Source: CAIUPE01 sp046091665 (lineage in GTDB: Bacteria; Pseudomonadota; Alphaproteobacteria; Rhizobiales; Beijerinckiaceae). Taken from it: a stretch of 55,827 nt of DNA. The notes beneath the pieces are model-generated. The model was given only the letters and a program-made list of their open reading frames with translations. It made no database searches and had not been told where the DNA came from. Positions 40,504 to 48,738 of the stretch are shown in pieces; within the stretch, counting starts at the first letter, position 1, and each line of letters starts with the position of its first letter. The position numbers and the translations under genes are program-made. The DNA lies in the NCBI GenBank assembly GCA_046091665.1, contig JBJTCD010000056.1, positions 1-55,827 of the forward strand. The letters run 5' to 3'.

Positions 40504-42120
40504 TCACCCCCGCGCGCGCAATTCTCGCCTTATAATCTTCCCCGTAGTGGTCATCGGCAAGCTTTCAACAAATTCGATCTCGCGTGGATATTCATGAGCG
40601 GACAAACGCTCTTTCACAAAGTGGGCGATGTCGTTTTTGAGTGCGTCGCTTGGCGTAAAATCCGGTCGCAAAACAACGAAGGCTTTGACGATTTCGGTGC
40701 GCAGCGCATCGGGTTTTCCGATAGCGGCAGCAAGTGCAATGGCGGGATGTTTGATGAGGCAATCCTCAATCTCGACGGGGCCGATGCGATAGCTTGATGA
40801 TGTGATCACATCATCATCGCGGCCGATGAATTTGATGTAGCCTTCATCATCCATCACGCCTTGGTCGCCGGTTGTCATCCAGTCACCGATAAATTTATCG
40901 TGACTTGCCTCGTCGCGATTCCAGTAACCCAAAAACATCACGGGATCAGGGCGTGCGATAGCGATCTGACCCACTTCGCCACGCGCGCATTCTGTACCGT
41001 CTTCATGAATAATGGCGACGCGGTGGCCCGGAACAGGTTTACCGATAAAACCCGGTTTCACCATCGCGAGCGCGTTGCAAGACCCGATCACAAGATTGCA
41101 TTCGGTCTGCCCATAGGCCTCATTGATCGTGAGGCTCAATTCCTCACGCGCCCACAATAGAGTTTCAGCGCCGAGTGCTTCCCCAGCGGACGCAATGGTA
41201 CGTAAATGTAAATCATATTTCGCGCACGGGTTTTTGACGGTGCGCAACATGCGCAGCGCGGTCGGGGGCACAAAAATATTGCGGATCTTGAAATTCTGCA
41301 TCAAACGATAGGCTTCATCCGCATCAAATTTTTCAAACTTACGCGCGACAACCGGCACACCATGCGCAAGCGATGGCAATAGCCCGTTCAACAATCCGCC
41401 GGCCCATGCCCAATCCGCAGGCGTCCAAAGAAGATCATTCTCGCGCGGAAAAAATTCATGCACCAATTCAAAGCCGGGTAAATGACCCGGCAATACGCGA
41501 TGGCCATGCAACGCGCCTTTTGGTTGGCCGGTTGTGCCGGATGTGTAGATCATCAAAGCCGGATCATCGGCTAATGTATTAACCGGTGTAAACTCAGGCG
41601 AACACGCACTGAGTGCTTTATAAAAATCTTTTGCGTCGCCTTCATCGCCATCAACCGAAAGCAAAAATTTGAAATCGGGGAGAGGTTCTTTCGCGCTTTT
41701 TAATTTTTGTAAGCTCGCAGAATTGGTGATGAGCCCTGTCACACCGGCATCATGCAAGCGATAAAGCAGCGCATCGACACCAAAGAGCACCGCAAGCGGC
41801 AAAGCCACCGCACCAGCCTTGTAAATCGCGATATGGCTCTCTGCGACTTCGCGCGATTGCGGCAATAAAATCGCAATGCGTTCACCGCGTTTCACGCCGC
41901 TTTTGATAATGAGATTCGCAAGCTGATTGGAGCGTGTGCGCAAATCTGCAAAACTTATGCGCTCTGCCTTGCCAGAAGCATCGACATCAAGAAGCGCTAA
42001 ACGATCAGGTTCACGCGCGGCCCACATATCGCACACAGCCACACCGATATTGTAGCGCTCCGGTACATCCCACCGGAACGCCGCGCGCAGGCTCGCTTCA
42101 TCAGGGCTGAAAGGAAGCAT
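40504..42120 (-). CDS. Acyl-CoA synthetase, AMP-forming (acetyl/medium-chain type)
   Basis: This 538-residue ANL-superfamily enzyme has LMIYTSGTTGQPKGALHGH (~residue 188), NEAYGQTECN (~317), GDQGVMDDEGYIKFIGRDDD (~413) and the C-terminal catalytic lysine in TTTGKIIRREL. The ITSSSYRIGPVEIEDCL stretch and overall length resemble acetyl-CoA synthetase-like or medium-chain acyl-CoA synthetases (AcsM/benzoate-like); the acid used is not decidable. It is transcribed from a promoter between it and the neighbouring Lrp gene, or together with the Lrp gene (88-bp gap, same strand). Confidence 0.85.
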   Translation of the reverse strand: MLPFSPDEASLRAAFRWDVPERYNIGVAVCDMWAAREPDRLALLDVDASGKAERISFADLRTRSNQLANLIIKSGVKRGERIAILLPQSREVAESHIAIYKAGAVALPLAVLFGVDALLYRLHDAGVTGLITNSASLQKLKSAKEPLPDFKFLLSVDGDEGDAKDFYKALSACSPEFTPVNTLADDPALMIYTSGTTGQPKGALHGHRVLPGHLPGFELVHEFFPRENDLLWTPADWAWAGGLLNGLLPSLAHGVPVVARKFEKFDADEAYRLMQNFKIRNIFVPPTALRMLRTVKNPCAKYDLHLRTIASAGEALGAETLLWAREELSLTINEAYGQTECNLVIGSCNALAMVKPGFIGKPVPGHRVAIIHEDGTECARGEVGQIAIARPDPVMFLGYWNRDEASHDKFIGDWMTTGDQGVMDDEGYIKFIGRDDDVITSSSYRIGPVEIEDCLIKHPAIALAAAIGKPDALRTEIVKAFVVLRPDFTPSDALKNDIAHFVKERLSAHEYPREIEFVESLPMTTTGKIIRRELRARG

Positions 42121-42208
42121 TGTTTATGGGCCACTCAAGAAAAGCGGCGCATTTAGGCAGAGCAGGGCTCTTTTTGCAATGCAGCAAAAGCCCAACCGCG
42201 TACGGCAT

Positions 42209-42670
42209 TCAAACCGGCAGGGCTCCGTCCGATTTCACTTCTTCCATCACGGCAAAGGTCCGGCTTTCTTTCACACCGGGCAGAGCCAAGAGCACATCAC
42301 CCAAAAAGCGGCGATAGGCGGCCATATCTTCAACGCGCGTTTTCACGAGATAATCAAAGCCGCCCGCCACCATGTGGCATTCTAGAACTTCAGGCGCGGT
42401 TTGAACGGCATCGCTGAATCGGGCGAAGACATCGGGCGTCGTTTTATCGAGCGTAACTTCGACGAAAATCAAAAGGCCCCGGTCGAGTTTTTTCGGGTCG
42501 AGCATGGCGCGAAAGCCCGTGACATAGCCGTCGCGCAGCAGGCGTTTTACGCGTTCGCTTGCAGCTGTGGGCGAAAGCCCGACCTTTTCGGCAAGATCGA
42601 CGGTGGTGATGCGACCGTCCTCTTGCAACCATTTTAGAATTTTCCGGTCAATTCGATCGAGATCAGACAT
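42209..42670 (-). CDS. Lrp/AsnC-family transcriptional regulator (probable PutR)
   Basis: This 153-residue protein has an N-terminal helix-turn-helix (ITTVDLAEKVGLSPTAASER, ~residues 19-38) and an RAM effector domain (FVEVTLDK..., ending KESRTFAVMEEVK). It is divergent from putA with about 125 bp between. In alphaproteobacteria such a divergent Lrp-type gene is usually the proline-responsive activator of putA (PutR). The intergenic inverted repeats support this. No gene name is assigned beyond the inference. Confidence 0.88.
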   Translation of the reverse strand: MSDLDRIDRKILKWLQEDGRITTVDLAEKVGLSPTAASERVKRLLRDGYVTGFRAMLDPKKLDRGLLIFVEVTLDKTTPDVFARFSDAVQTAPEVLECHMVAGGFDYLVKTRVEDMAAYRRFLGDVLLALPGVKESRTFAVMEEVKSDGALPV

Positions 42671-42696
42671 ATTCTCTAGATTCCATCTATTATGTA

Positions 42697-42718
42697 GCTG
42701 ATTACACTATCAATTAGC
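42697..42718. promoter_or_regulatory. Imperfect inverted repeat in the lrp-putA intergenic region
   Basis: GCTGATT (42697-42703) and AATTAGC (42712-42718) form a 22-bp inverted repeat with one mismatch, 27 bp from the regulator start. Together with the repeat at 42738-42761 it is a candidate site for the Lrp-type regulator in this AT-rich gap. Confidence 0.4.
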
Positions 42719-42737
42719 AAAAATTACGAATTAAAGC

Positions 42738-42761
42738 ACTATAAATTTTGATATATAGTGG
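42738..42761. promoter_or_regulatory. Inverted repeat upstream of putA
   Basis: CACTATA (42738-42744) and TATAGTG (42755-42761) are perfect inverted arms with a 10-bp AT-rich centre, 35 bp upstream of the putA start. It is a probable Lrp/PutR operator or promoter element. Confidence 0.45.
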
Positions 42762-42795
42762 AAAAAATCAAATCAATTCGTGGAAAGTCGCTCTC

Positions 42796-45700
42796 ATGAC
42801 CTCCTTTGCCCCCTTCCGCACCGATTTTGCCCCCCATGACGAGGAGATCGCCGCGCGCTTGCTGCTGACGGGTACGCTTTCTTCGGATGCTGAAAAGCGC
42901 GTTGATCAATCAGCGAAGGGCTTGATCCATGCGATCCGCACCAAGACATCCGGTCTCGGCGGTGTCGAGGAATTGCTCCGCGAATATTCGCTCTCAACGC
43001 CCGAAGGTCTCGCTTTGATGGTCCTTGCCGAAGCCCTGCTTCGTGTGCCGGATGCCGCAACCGCCGACAGTCTGATTGAGGACAAGCTGGGCCAAGGCGA
43101 TTTCCTCAATCACGAAACGCAATCGGATGCGATTTTGGTGTCAGCTTCGGCTTGGGCTTTGGGCCTCACCGCGCGTGTCATTCAACCGGGTGAAACGCCC
43201 GAGAGCATGATCGGCAAACTCGTAAAGCGTTTGGGCTTGCCGACAGTGCGCACAGCCACGCGTCAGGCGATGCGCGTGCTCGGTAGCCATTTTGTGCTTG
43301 GTCAAACGATTGATGAAGCACTTGAGCGCGCACGCTCCGGCACCGGTAAACTCTTTCGTTATTCTTTCGATATGCTCGGCGAAGGCGCGCGCACGCAAGA
43401 GGATGCCGATCGCTATGCCGCTTCATACAGCGCTGCGATTGCGGCCATTGGCAAAGCGGCGGGCAATGAGCCTTTGCCATCGCGCCCTGGCATTTCGGTG
43501 AAGCTCTCGGCATTACATCCGCGGTATGAGTGGCTCTCGCGCGAACGCGTGATGCGCGAGCTTGTGCCGGTGCTCTTGAGCCTCGCACAAGAAGCCAAAT
43601 CCTATGATATGAATTTTACGGTCGATGCGGAAGAAGCGGATCGTCTTGAACTCTCGCTTGATGTGATCGCGGCTGTATTTGCTGACCCCTCGCTTGCCGG
43701 TTGGGATGGTTTTGGTCTTGCCATTCAAGCCTATCAGAAACGCGCGATTGAAGTGATCGACTGGATCGACAGTCTCGCTACCCACCACAAACGCCGCATG
43801 ATGGTGCGTCTTGTGAAGGGCGCTTATTGGGATACGGAAGTCAAACGCGCGCAAGAGCGTGGACTTGATGATTATCCCGTCTTCACGCGTAAAGCGATGA
43901 CCGATCTGAATTATATTGCGTGTGCGGAGCGTATGCTCAAAGCGCGGCCGCGTATTTATCCGCAATTTGCAACACATAATGCGTTAACGGTTGCCTCCAT
44001 TCTGGAACGTGCAAGTGGCGTTGAGGGATTTGAGTTTCAACGTCTGCATGGCATGGGCGATGCGCTCTATCAGCATCTTTTGAATGAGCGCGAGGGGCTC
44101 GCTTGCCGCACTTACGCACCTGTTGGCGGGCATTCCGATTTGCTTGCCTATCTCGTGCGCCGCTTGCTTGAAAATGGCGCAAACTCTTCCTTCGTGTCTG
44201 TTGCAGCGGATCCGAATGTTCCGGCTGAAACACTGCTCACACGTCCGCAGAAGATCATTGGCAATGCAGGTGCCGCGCGTCATCCGAAATTGCCGATGCC
44301 TTCGGAGATCTACGCACCGAAGCGTTGCAATTCGCAAGGTGTCGAGCTCGGTCACGCCGCAACGCTTGATGCGCTGATGGCGGAAATTAATTCAGCTTCA
44401 CTAGCAAAGATTGTTGCGGCACCGAAGATTGACGGTGAAGTCTTTGTGCGCTCAACACGGGCCATCATGTCACCGATTGATGGCATTACACTTGTTGGCC
44501 ATGTGAGTGAAGCGGATGCGACGCTTGCCGATAAAGCGATGGAAGCCGCAAAGCGCGGCTTCCCTGCATGGGATCGTACGCCTGCGGCGACACGTACCGC
44601 AGCGCTAGAAAAAGCAGCCGATGCGCTTGAAGCGCAACGCGGTTTGTTTTTGCATCTTCTGCAAGTTGAGGCCGGAAAAACAATTGACGATGCGCTTGCA
44701 GAACTTCGCGAGGCGGTTGATTTCTGCCGCTTCTATGCAGCAGAAGCACGCGCCATTTGTGGTGAAGGCGAAGTGTTGCCCGGTCCAACCGGTGAAGACA
44801 ATCGTTTGATCCGTCGCGGCCGTGGTGTGTTTGTGTGCATCAGCCCGTGGAATTTTCCGCTTGCGATTTTCTTAGGGCAAATCACAGCCGCGCTCGCGGC
44901 TGGTAATTCTGTGGTTGCAAAGCCTGCGGAACAAACGCCGCTTATCGCGTTTGAAGCGATTCGCGTGTTGCATGAATCAGGCGTGCCACCATCTGCGTTG
45001 CAGTTTGTTCCTGGCGCGGGTGATACGGGCGCCGCACTCACATCGCATGCGCTCGTTGGCGGCGTGGCCTTTACAGGCTCGACCGAAACCGCATGGCGAA
45101 TCAATCGAACACTCGCCGCAAAAGACGGCCCGATTGTACCGCTCATTGCCGAAACCGGCGGTATCAATGCGATGATTGTTGATGCCACCGCTTTGCCGGA
45201 ACAAGTCTCCGACGATGTAGTAATGTCGGCTTTCCGATCAGCAGGGCAACGTTGCTCGGCTTTGCGCCTTCTGTGTGTGCAAGATGACGTCGCCGATAAG
45301 ATTATCACAATGATCAAGGGCGCAGCAGAAGAATTGAAGCTCGGCGATCCGCGCGATACCGCGATTCATATCGGTCCCGTGATTGATGCGGAAGCGAAAG
45401 CCAATCTCGATGCTTATATCGCGACGATGACAAAGACTGCGAAAACGCATCATGCCGGCAAAGCGCCGACACAAGGCACTTTCGTCGCGCCGCATATGTT
45501 TGAGGTGAAATCCGTGAGTGATGTGAAGCGCGAAGTGTTTGGCCCAATCCTTCACATTGTGCGGTGGAAATCGGGCGGGCTCACGGCGCTTCTCGATCAG
45601 ATCGATGCGCTAGGCTACGGTCTTACACTTGGCGTGCATACGCGCATCGATGCCGTGCGGGACGAAGTCGTTGATCGGCTTGATGCCGGCAATTGCTATA

Positions 45701-45882
45701 TCAACCGCAACATGATCGGCGCGGTTGTTGGCACGCAACCTTTTGGGGGCTCGCGTCTCTCTGGCACGGGTCCGAAAGCGGGTGGTCCGGATTATTTGCG
45801 TCGCTTCACGCTCGAGCAGACGGTTACGGTCAACACTGCAGCGGCAGGCGGCAATGCAAGCCTGATTGCGATGGGGGAGTGA
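42796..45882 (+). CDS. putA: Bifunctional proline dehydrogenase / L-glutamate-5-semialdehyde dehydrogenase
   Basis: This ~1028-residue enzyme catabolises proline to glutamate. An N-terminal arm is followed by the FAD proline dehydrogenase barrel (~residues 170-460; FTVDAEEADRLELSLDV, MVRLVKGAYWD, RLHGMGDALY) and an NAD aldehyde dehydrogenase domain (~540-1000) with catalytic Glu in AETGGINAM and Cys in GQRCSALRLLC. No N-terminal ribbon-helix-helix DNA-binding domain is present, so it is the bifunctional, not the trifunctional, type, and regulation is left to the divergent Lrp-type gene. The ATG at 42796 has GGAAAG 8 bases upstream; an earlier in-frame ATG at 42748 lies in the operator region. 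Confidence 0.95.
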   Translation: MTSFAPFRTDFAPHDEEIAARLLLTGTLSSDAEKRVDQSAKGLIHAIRTKTSGLGGVEELLREYSLSTPEGLALMVLAEALLRVPDAATADSLIEDKLGQGDFLNHETQSDAILVSASAWALGLTARVIQPGETPESMIGKLVKRLGLPTVRTATRQAMRVLGSHFVLGQTIDEALERARSGTGKLFRYSFDMLGEGARTQEDADRYAASYSAAIAAIGKAAGNEPLPSRPGISVKLSALHPRYEWLSRERVMRELVPVLLSLAQEAKSYDMNFTVDAEEADRLELSLDVIAAVFADPSLAGWDGFGLAIQAYQKRAIEVIDWIDSLATHHKRRMMVRLVKGAYWDTEVKRAQERGLDDYPVFTRKAMTDLNYIACAERMLKARPRIYPQFATHNALTVASILERASGVEGFEFQRLHGMGDALYQHLLNEREGLACRTYAPVGGHSDLLAYLVRRLLENGANSSFVSVAADPNVPAETLLTRPQKIIGNAGAARHPKLPMPSEIYAPKRCNSQGVELGHAATLDALMAEINSASLAKIVAAPKIDGEVFVRSTRAIMSPIDGITLVGHVSEADATLADKAMEAAKRGFPAWDRTPAATRTAALEKAADALEAQRGLFLHLLQVEAGKTIDDALAELREAVDFCRFYAAEARAICGEGEVLPGPTGEDNRLIRRGRGVFVCISPWNFPLAIFLGQITAALAAGNSVVAKPAEQTPLIAFEAIRVLHESGVPPSALQFVPGAGDTGAALTSHALVGGVAFTGSTETAWRINRTLAAKDGPIVPLIAETGGINAMIVDATALPEQVSDDVVMSAFRSAGQRCSALRLLCVQDDVADKIITMIKGAAEELKLGDPRDTAIHIGPVIDAEAKANLDAYIATMTKTAKTHHAGKAPTQGTFVAPHMFEVKSVSDVKREVFGPILHIVRWKSGGLTALLDQIDALGYGLTLGVHTRIDAVRDEVVDRLDAGNCYINRNMIGAVVGTQPFGGSRLSGTGPKAGGPDYLRRFTLEQTVTVNTAAAGGNASLIAMGE

Positions 45883-45898
45883 GGCAATGATTTTCCGT

Positions 45899-45928
45899 GC
45901 CCCTCGACTCGACAGGGGCGGGGTTTTT
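45899..45928 (+). terminator. Intrinsic terminator after putA
   Basis: GCCCCT (45899-45904) pairs with AGGGGC (45914-45919) around a 9-base loop, followed by GGGG and five T. It is 16 bp after the putA stop and fits a rho-independent terminator. Confidence 0.75.
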
Positions 45929-45990
45929 CTGTATTGACCCCACTTCAACTCACAACAGCGCGCCGAAACGCTGGTTTGAGGGGGTTTCTG

Positions 45991-46040
45991 GGGCATCATC
46001 CCGAAAAGTTGATCCCGGTTTTTGGGCCAAGATGATGCCC
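45991..46040. repeat. Rhizobial-type intergenic palindrome, copy 2
   Basis: The element is bounded by GGGCATCATC (45991-46000) and GATGATGCCC (46031-46040), with CCGAAAA and GGTTTTTGGG inside. It shares the CATGATC/CATCATC-CCGAAAAGT layout of the copy at 16567-16611 but has diverged. It lies in the 202-bp gap between putA and rplS, 45 bp before the rplS start. Confidence 0.75.
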
Positions 46041-46084
46041 AAAACGACAGAAAAACCATCAAATCCATACGGCAGGAGATCAAA

Positions 46085-46471
46085 ATGGATATTATCCAGC
46101 AGCTCGAGAAAGAGCAGGCTGAAAAGCTCGCCGCCGCCCGTCCGATTCCGGATTTTGAGCCCGGCGATACGGTTCAGGTCAATGTGAAGGTTGTCGAAGG
46201 CGACCGCACCCGCGTGCAGGCCTATGAAGGCGTGTGCATCGCGCGCAATGGCGGCGGCATCAATGAGAGCTTCACGGTTCGCAAAATTTCATATGGCGAA
46301 GGCGTCGAGCGCGTCTTCCCGATCTATTCGCCGCTGATCGACTCGATCAAGGTCATCCGCCGCGGTAAAGTCCGTCGTGCGAAGCTTTATTATCTGCGCG
46401 ACCGTCGCGGCAAATCGGCCCGCATCGTCGAGCGTAAGACCGGTCACGGCACGGAGCAGTCGGAAGGCTGA
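46085..46471 (+). CDS. rplS: 50S ribosomal protein L19
   Basis: This 128-residue ribosomal protein is located at the 30S-50S interface. The core FEPGDTVQVNVKVVEGDRTR and VCIARNGGGINESFTVRKIS is conserved, and the end RGKSARIVERK is typical of alphaproteobacterial L19 with a short extension. AGGAG lies 6-7 bases before the ATG at 46085. The usual trmD/rimM partners are not next to it in this window. It is followed by its own terminator and then leuC. Confidence 0.97.
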   Translation: MDIIQQLEKEQAEKLAAARPIPDFEPGDTVQVNVKVVEGDRTRVQAYEGVCIARNGGGINESFTVRKISYGEGVERVFPIYSPLIDSIKVIRRGKVRRAKLYYLRDRRGKSARIVERKTGHGTEQSEG

Positions 46472-46508
46472 TCTTGTGGCCGTTAAGGTCCTTTGACGAG
46501 TTTTGGCG

Positions 46509-46545
46509 GGCGCGGCGGATAACGTCGCGCCTTTGCCGTTTTTAA
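46509..46545 (+). terminator. Terminator after rplS
   Basis: GGCGCGGCG (46509-46517) pairs with CGTCGCGCC (46523-46531) through a 9-bp stem (one G-U pair) and a 5-base loop, followed by TTTGCCGTTTTT. It separates rplS from the leu genes. Confidence 0.7.
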
Positions 46546-46568
46546 CCTTTAGGTTTTGATCGCTAACT

Positions 46569-46586
46569 TTGATCCGGTTGATCCGG
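46569..46586 (+). repeat. Tandem 9-bp repeat in the leuC leader
   Basis: TTGATCCGG occurs twice in immediate tandem, ending 26 bp before the leuC start and just ahead of its AGGAAGAG ribosome site. No leader peptide rich in leucine codons is visible around it. It may be a slippage product or a protein-binding site. Confidence 0.35.
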
Positions 46587-46612
46587 TCGCCAGTCGCAGG
46601 AAGAGCAATCCG

Positions 46613-48028
46613 ATGGTTCACGCCGCAGCGCCCCGCACTCTCTATGATAAAATCTGGGACGACCATGTCGTCGACACGCAGCCGGATGGCACATGCCTTC
46701 TCTATATTGATCGCCATCTCGTGCATGAGGTGACAAGCCCGCAGGCTTTCGAAGGTCTGCGCATGGCGAAGCGCAAAGTGCGCGCGCCGGAAAAGACGCT
46801 GGCCGTTGTCGACCACAACGTGCCGACAACCGATCGCTCGAAGGGCATTGATGATCCGGAATCGCGTACGCAGGTTGAAACGCTTGCCGAGAATGCGCGT
46901 GAATTCGGCATCGAATATTATAACGAACTCGATAAGCGCCAAGGCGTTGTGCATATTGTTGGTCCTGAGCAGGGTTTCACATTGCCGGGCACAACAATTG
47001 TCTGCGGTGACAGCCATACATCGACGCATGGCGCATTCGGTGCGCTCGCGCATGGTATCGGCACGTCGGAAGTCGAGCATGTGCTCGCCACGCAAACGCT
47101 CATTCAGAAAAAAGCGAAGAACATGCGCATCACGGTTGATGGCACATTGCCTTCAGGCGTGACTGCGAAAGATATCATTCTTTCCATCATCGGCGAGATC
47201 GGCACATCTGGCGGTACAGGCTATGTGATGGAATATGCGGGCGAAGCCATTCGCGCGCTTTCCATGGAAGGCCGCATGACAATTTGCAACATGTCGATTG
47301 AAGGTGGCGCACGCGCAGGTCTCGTCGCGCCAGATCAAAAGACATTCGATTATCTCAAAGGCCGTCCGAAAGCGCCGAAAGGTATGGCGTGGGACATGGC
47401 AATGAAATATTGGGAAACACTCGTGACGGATGCGGCTGCGCATTTCGATCGCGAAGTGAAACTCGACGCGGCTAATCTGCCACCCATCGTGACATGGGGC
47501 ACATCGCCGGAAGACGTCGTGTCGATCACCGGCACTGTACCGATGCCGTCGGCCGCACCAAGCGAACAAAAGAAAGCCGCTATCCAGCGCGCGCTTGATT
47601 ATATGGGCTTGAAGGGTGGCGAGAAGATCACCGATATCAAGCTTGATCGCGTGTTCATTGGTTCTTGCACCAATGGTCGCATTGAAGATCTACGCGCAGT
47701 TGCAAAGGCTGTTGATGGCAAGAAAGTTGCCTCAACTGTCAGCGCGATGATCGTGCCAGGTTCGGGCCTCGTGAAATTGCAGGCGGAAGAAGAAGGTCTC
47801 GACAAGATTTTCAAAGCCGCCGGCTTTGATTGGCGTGAGCCGGGCTGCTCGATGTGCCTCGCGATGAATGCCGACAAACTCGCACCGGGTGAGCGTTGCG
47901 CATCAACATCAAATCGCAATTTCGAAGGTCGTCAGGGTTTCAAAGGCCGCACGCATCTCGTGTCGCCTGTCATGGCCGCCGCTGCAGCGATTGAAGGTCA
48001 CTTCGTCGATGTACGGAAATGGGCTTAA
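46613..48028 (+). CDS. leuC: 3-isopropylmalate dehydratase large subunit
   Basis: This 471-residue [4Fe-4S] aconitase-superfamily subunit, with LeuD, isomerises 2- to 3-isopropylmalate in leucine synthesis. The cluster cysteines are visible in FIGSCTNGRIED and GCSMCLAMN (CxxC); VCGDSHTSTHGAFGAL is the substrate-site motif. The frame is open from 46556, but ATG 46613 has AGGAAGAG in front and matches family N termini (MVHAAAPRTLYDKIWDDHVV). It is the first gene of leuC-leuD-leuB, all on the plus strand. Confidence 0.97.
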   Translation: MVHAAAPRTLYDKIWDDHVVDTQPDGTCLLYIDRHLVHEVTSPQAFEGLRMAKRKVRAPEKTLAVVDHNVPTTDRSKGIDDPESRTQVETLAENAREFGIEYYNELDKRQGVVHIVGPEQGFTLPGTTIVCGDSHTSTHGAFGALAHGIGTSEVEHVLATQTLIQKKAKNMRITVDGTLPSGVTAKDIILSIIGEIGTSGGTGYVMEYAGEAIRALSMEGRMTICNMSIEGGARAGLVAPDQKTFDYLKGRPKAPKGMAWDMAMKYWETLVTDAAAHFDREVKLDAANLPPIVTWGTSPEDVVSITGTVPMPSAAPSEQKKAAIQRALDYMGLKGGEKITDIKLDRVFIGSCTNGRIEDLRAVAKAVDGKKVASTVSAMIVPGSGLVKLQAEEEGLDKIFKAAGFDWREPGCSMCLAMNADKLAPGERCASTSNRNFEGRQGFKGRTHLVSPVMAAAAAIEGHFVDVRKWA

Positions 48029-48067
48029 GCGATTTCAACTTTTCTTTTTTGAAACGAGTTCACTGAT

Positions 48068-48673
48068 ATGCATGCTTTCAAAACATTAACCGGCGTTGCC
48101 GCCCCGCTCGACATTATGAATGTCGACACGGATATGATCATCCCGAAGCAATATCTGAAAACAATCAAGCGTACGGGGCTTGGCACCGGCCTCTTCTCGG
48201 AAATGCGCTACAAGGAAGATGGCTCGGATAGTCCGGATTTCGTGCTGAATAAACCCGCTTATCGCAAGGCCGAAATCCTTGTCGCTGGTGATAATTTCGG
48301 TTGCGGCTCCTCGCGTGAACACGCACCGTGGGCGCTTCTCGATTTCGGCATTCGGTGCGTGATCTCCACGAGCTTCGCCGATATTTTTTATAATAACTGT
48401 TTCAAGAACGGCATTCTCCCGATCACGGTTTCACAAGCCGATCTCGACAAGTTGATGGATGATGCGCGTCGCGGTGCGAATGCGACGATGACGATTGATC
48501 TTCCGGCGCAGGAAATTCGCGGGCCGGATGGCGGCGTTGTGAAATTCGAAATTGATGCCTTCCGTAAGCACTGCCTGATCAATGGTCTCGATGATATCGG
48601 CCTCACAATGGAAAAGGCGAATGCGATTGCCGATTTTGAAAAGCAAAACGCAAACGCGCGGCCTTGGGCTTAA
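48068..48673 (+). CDS. leuD: 3-isopropylmalate dehydratase small subunit
   Basis: This 201-residue small subunit of isopropylmalate isomerase has NVDTDMIIPKQYLKT, the FGCGSSREHAPWAL motif (~residue 77) and ISTSFADIFYNNCFKNGILP. It follows leuC by 39 bp and precedes a GC-rich hairpin and then leuB. Length and motifs are standard. Confidence 0.97.
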   Translation: MHAFKTLTGVAAPLDIMNVDTDMIIPKQYLKTIKRTGLGTGLFSEMRYKEDGSDSPDFVLNKPAYRKAEILVAGDNFGCGSSREHAPWALLDFGIRCVISTSFADIFYNNCFKNGILPITVSQADLDKLMDDARRGANATMTIDLPAQEIRGPDGGVVKFEIDAFRKHCLINGLDDIGLTMEKANAIADFEKQNANARPWA

Positions 48674-48696
48674 TCTAAATCTGTTCTTTCTCTTCG

Positions 48697-48726
48697 CGCC
48701 GCCTGATCCGGGCGGCGTTCTTCTTC
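48697..48726 (+). terminator. Attenuator-like hairpin between leuD and leuB
   Basis: CGCCGCC (48697-48703) and GGCGGCG (48711-48717) form a perfect 7-bp GC stem with a 7-base loop, followed by TTCTTCTTC. It is downstream of leuD and 22 bp before leuB. It may cause partial termination, tuning leuB below leuCD. Confidence 0.6.
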
Positions 48727-48738
48727 AAAAGGTGCAGC

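Noticed and set aside
46472..46612. Leucine leader peptide or attenuator ahead of leuC
   Set aside because: No short frame with clustered leucine codons was found; the hairpin there is best explained as the rplS terminator.
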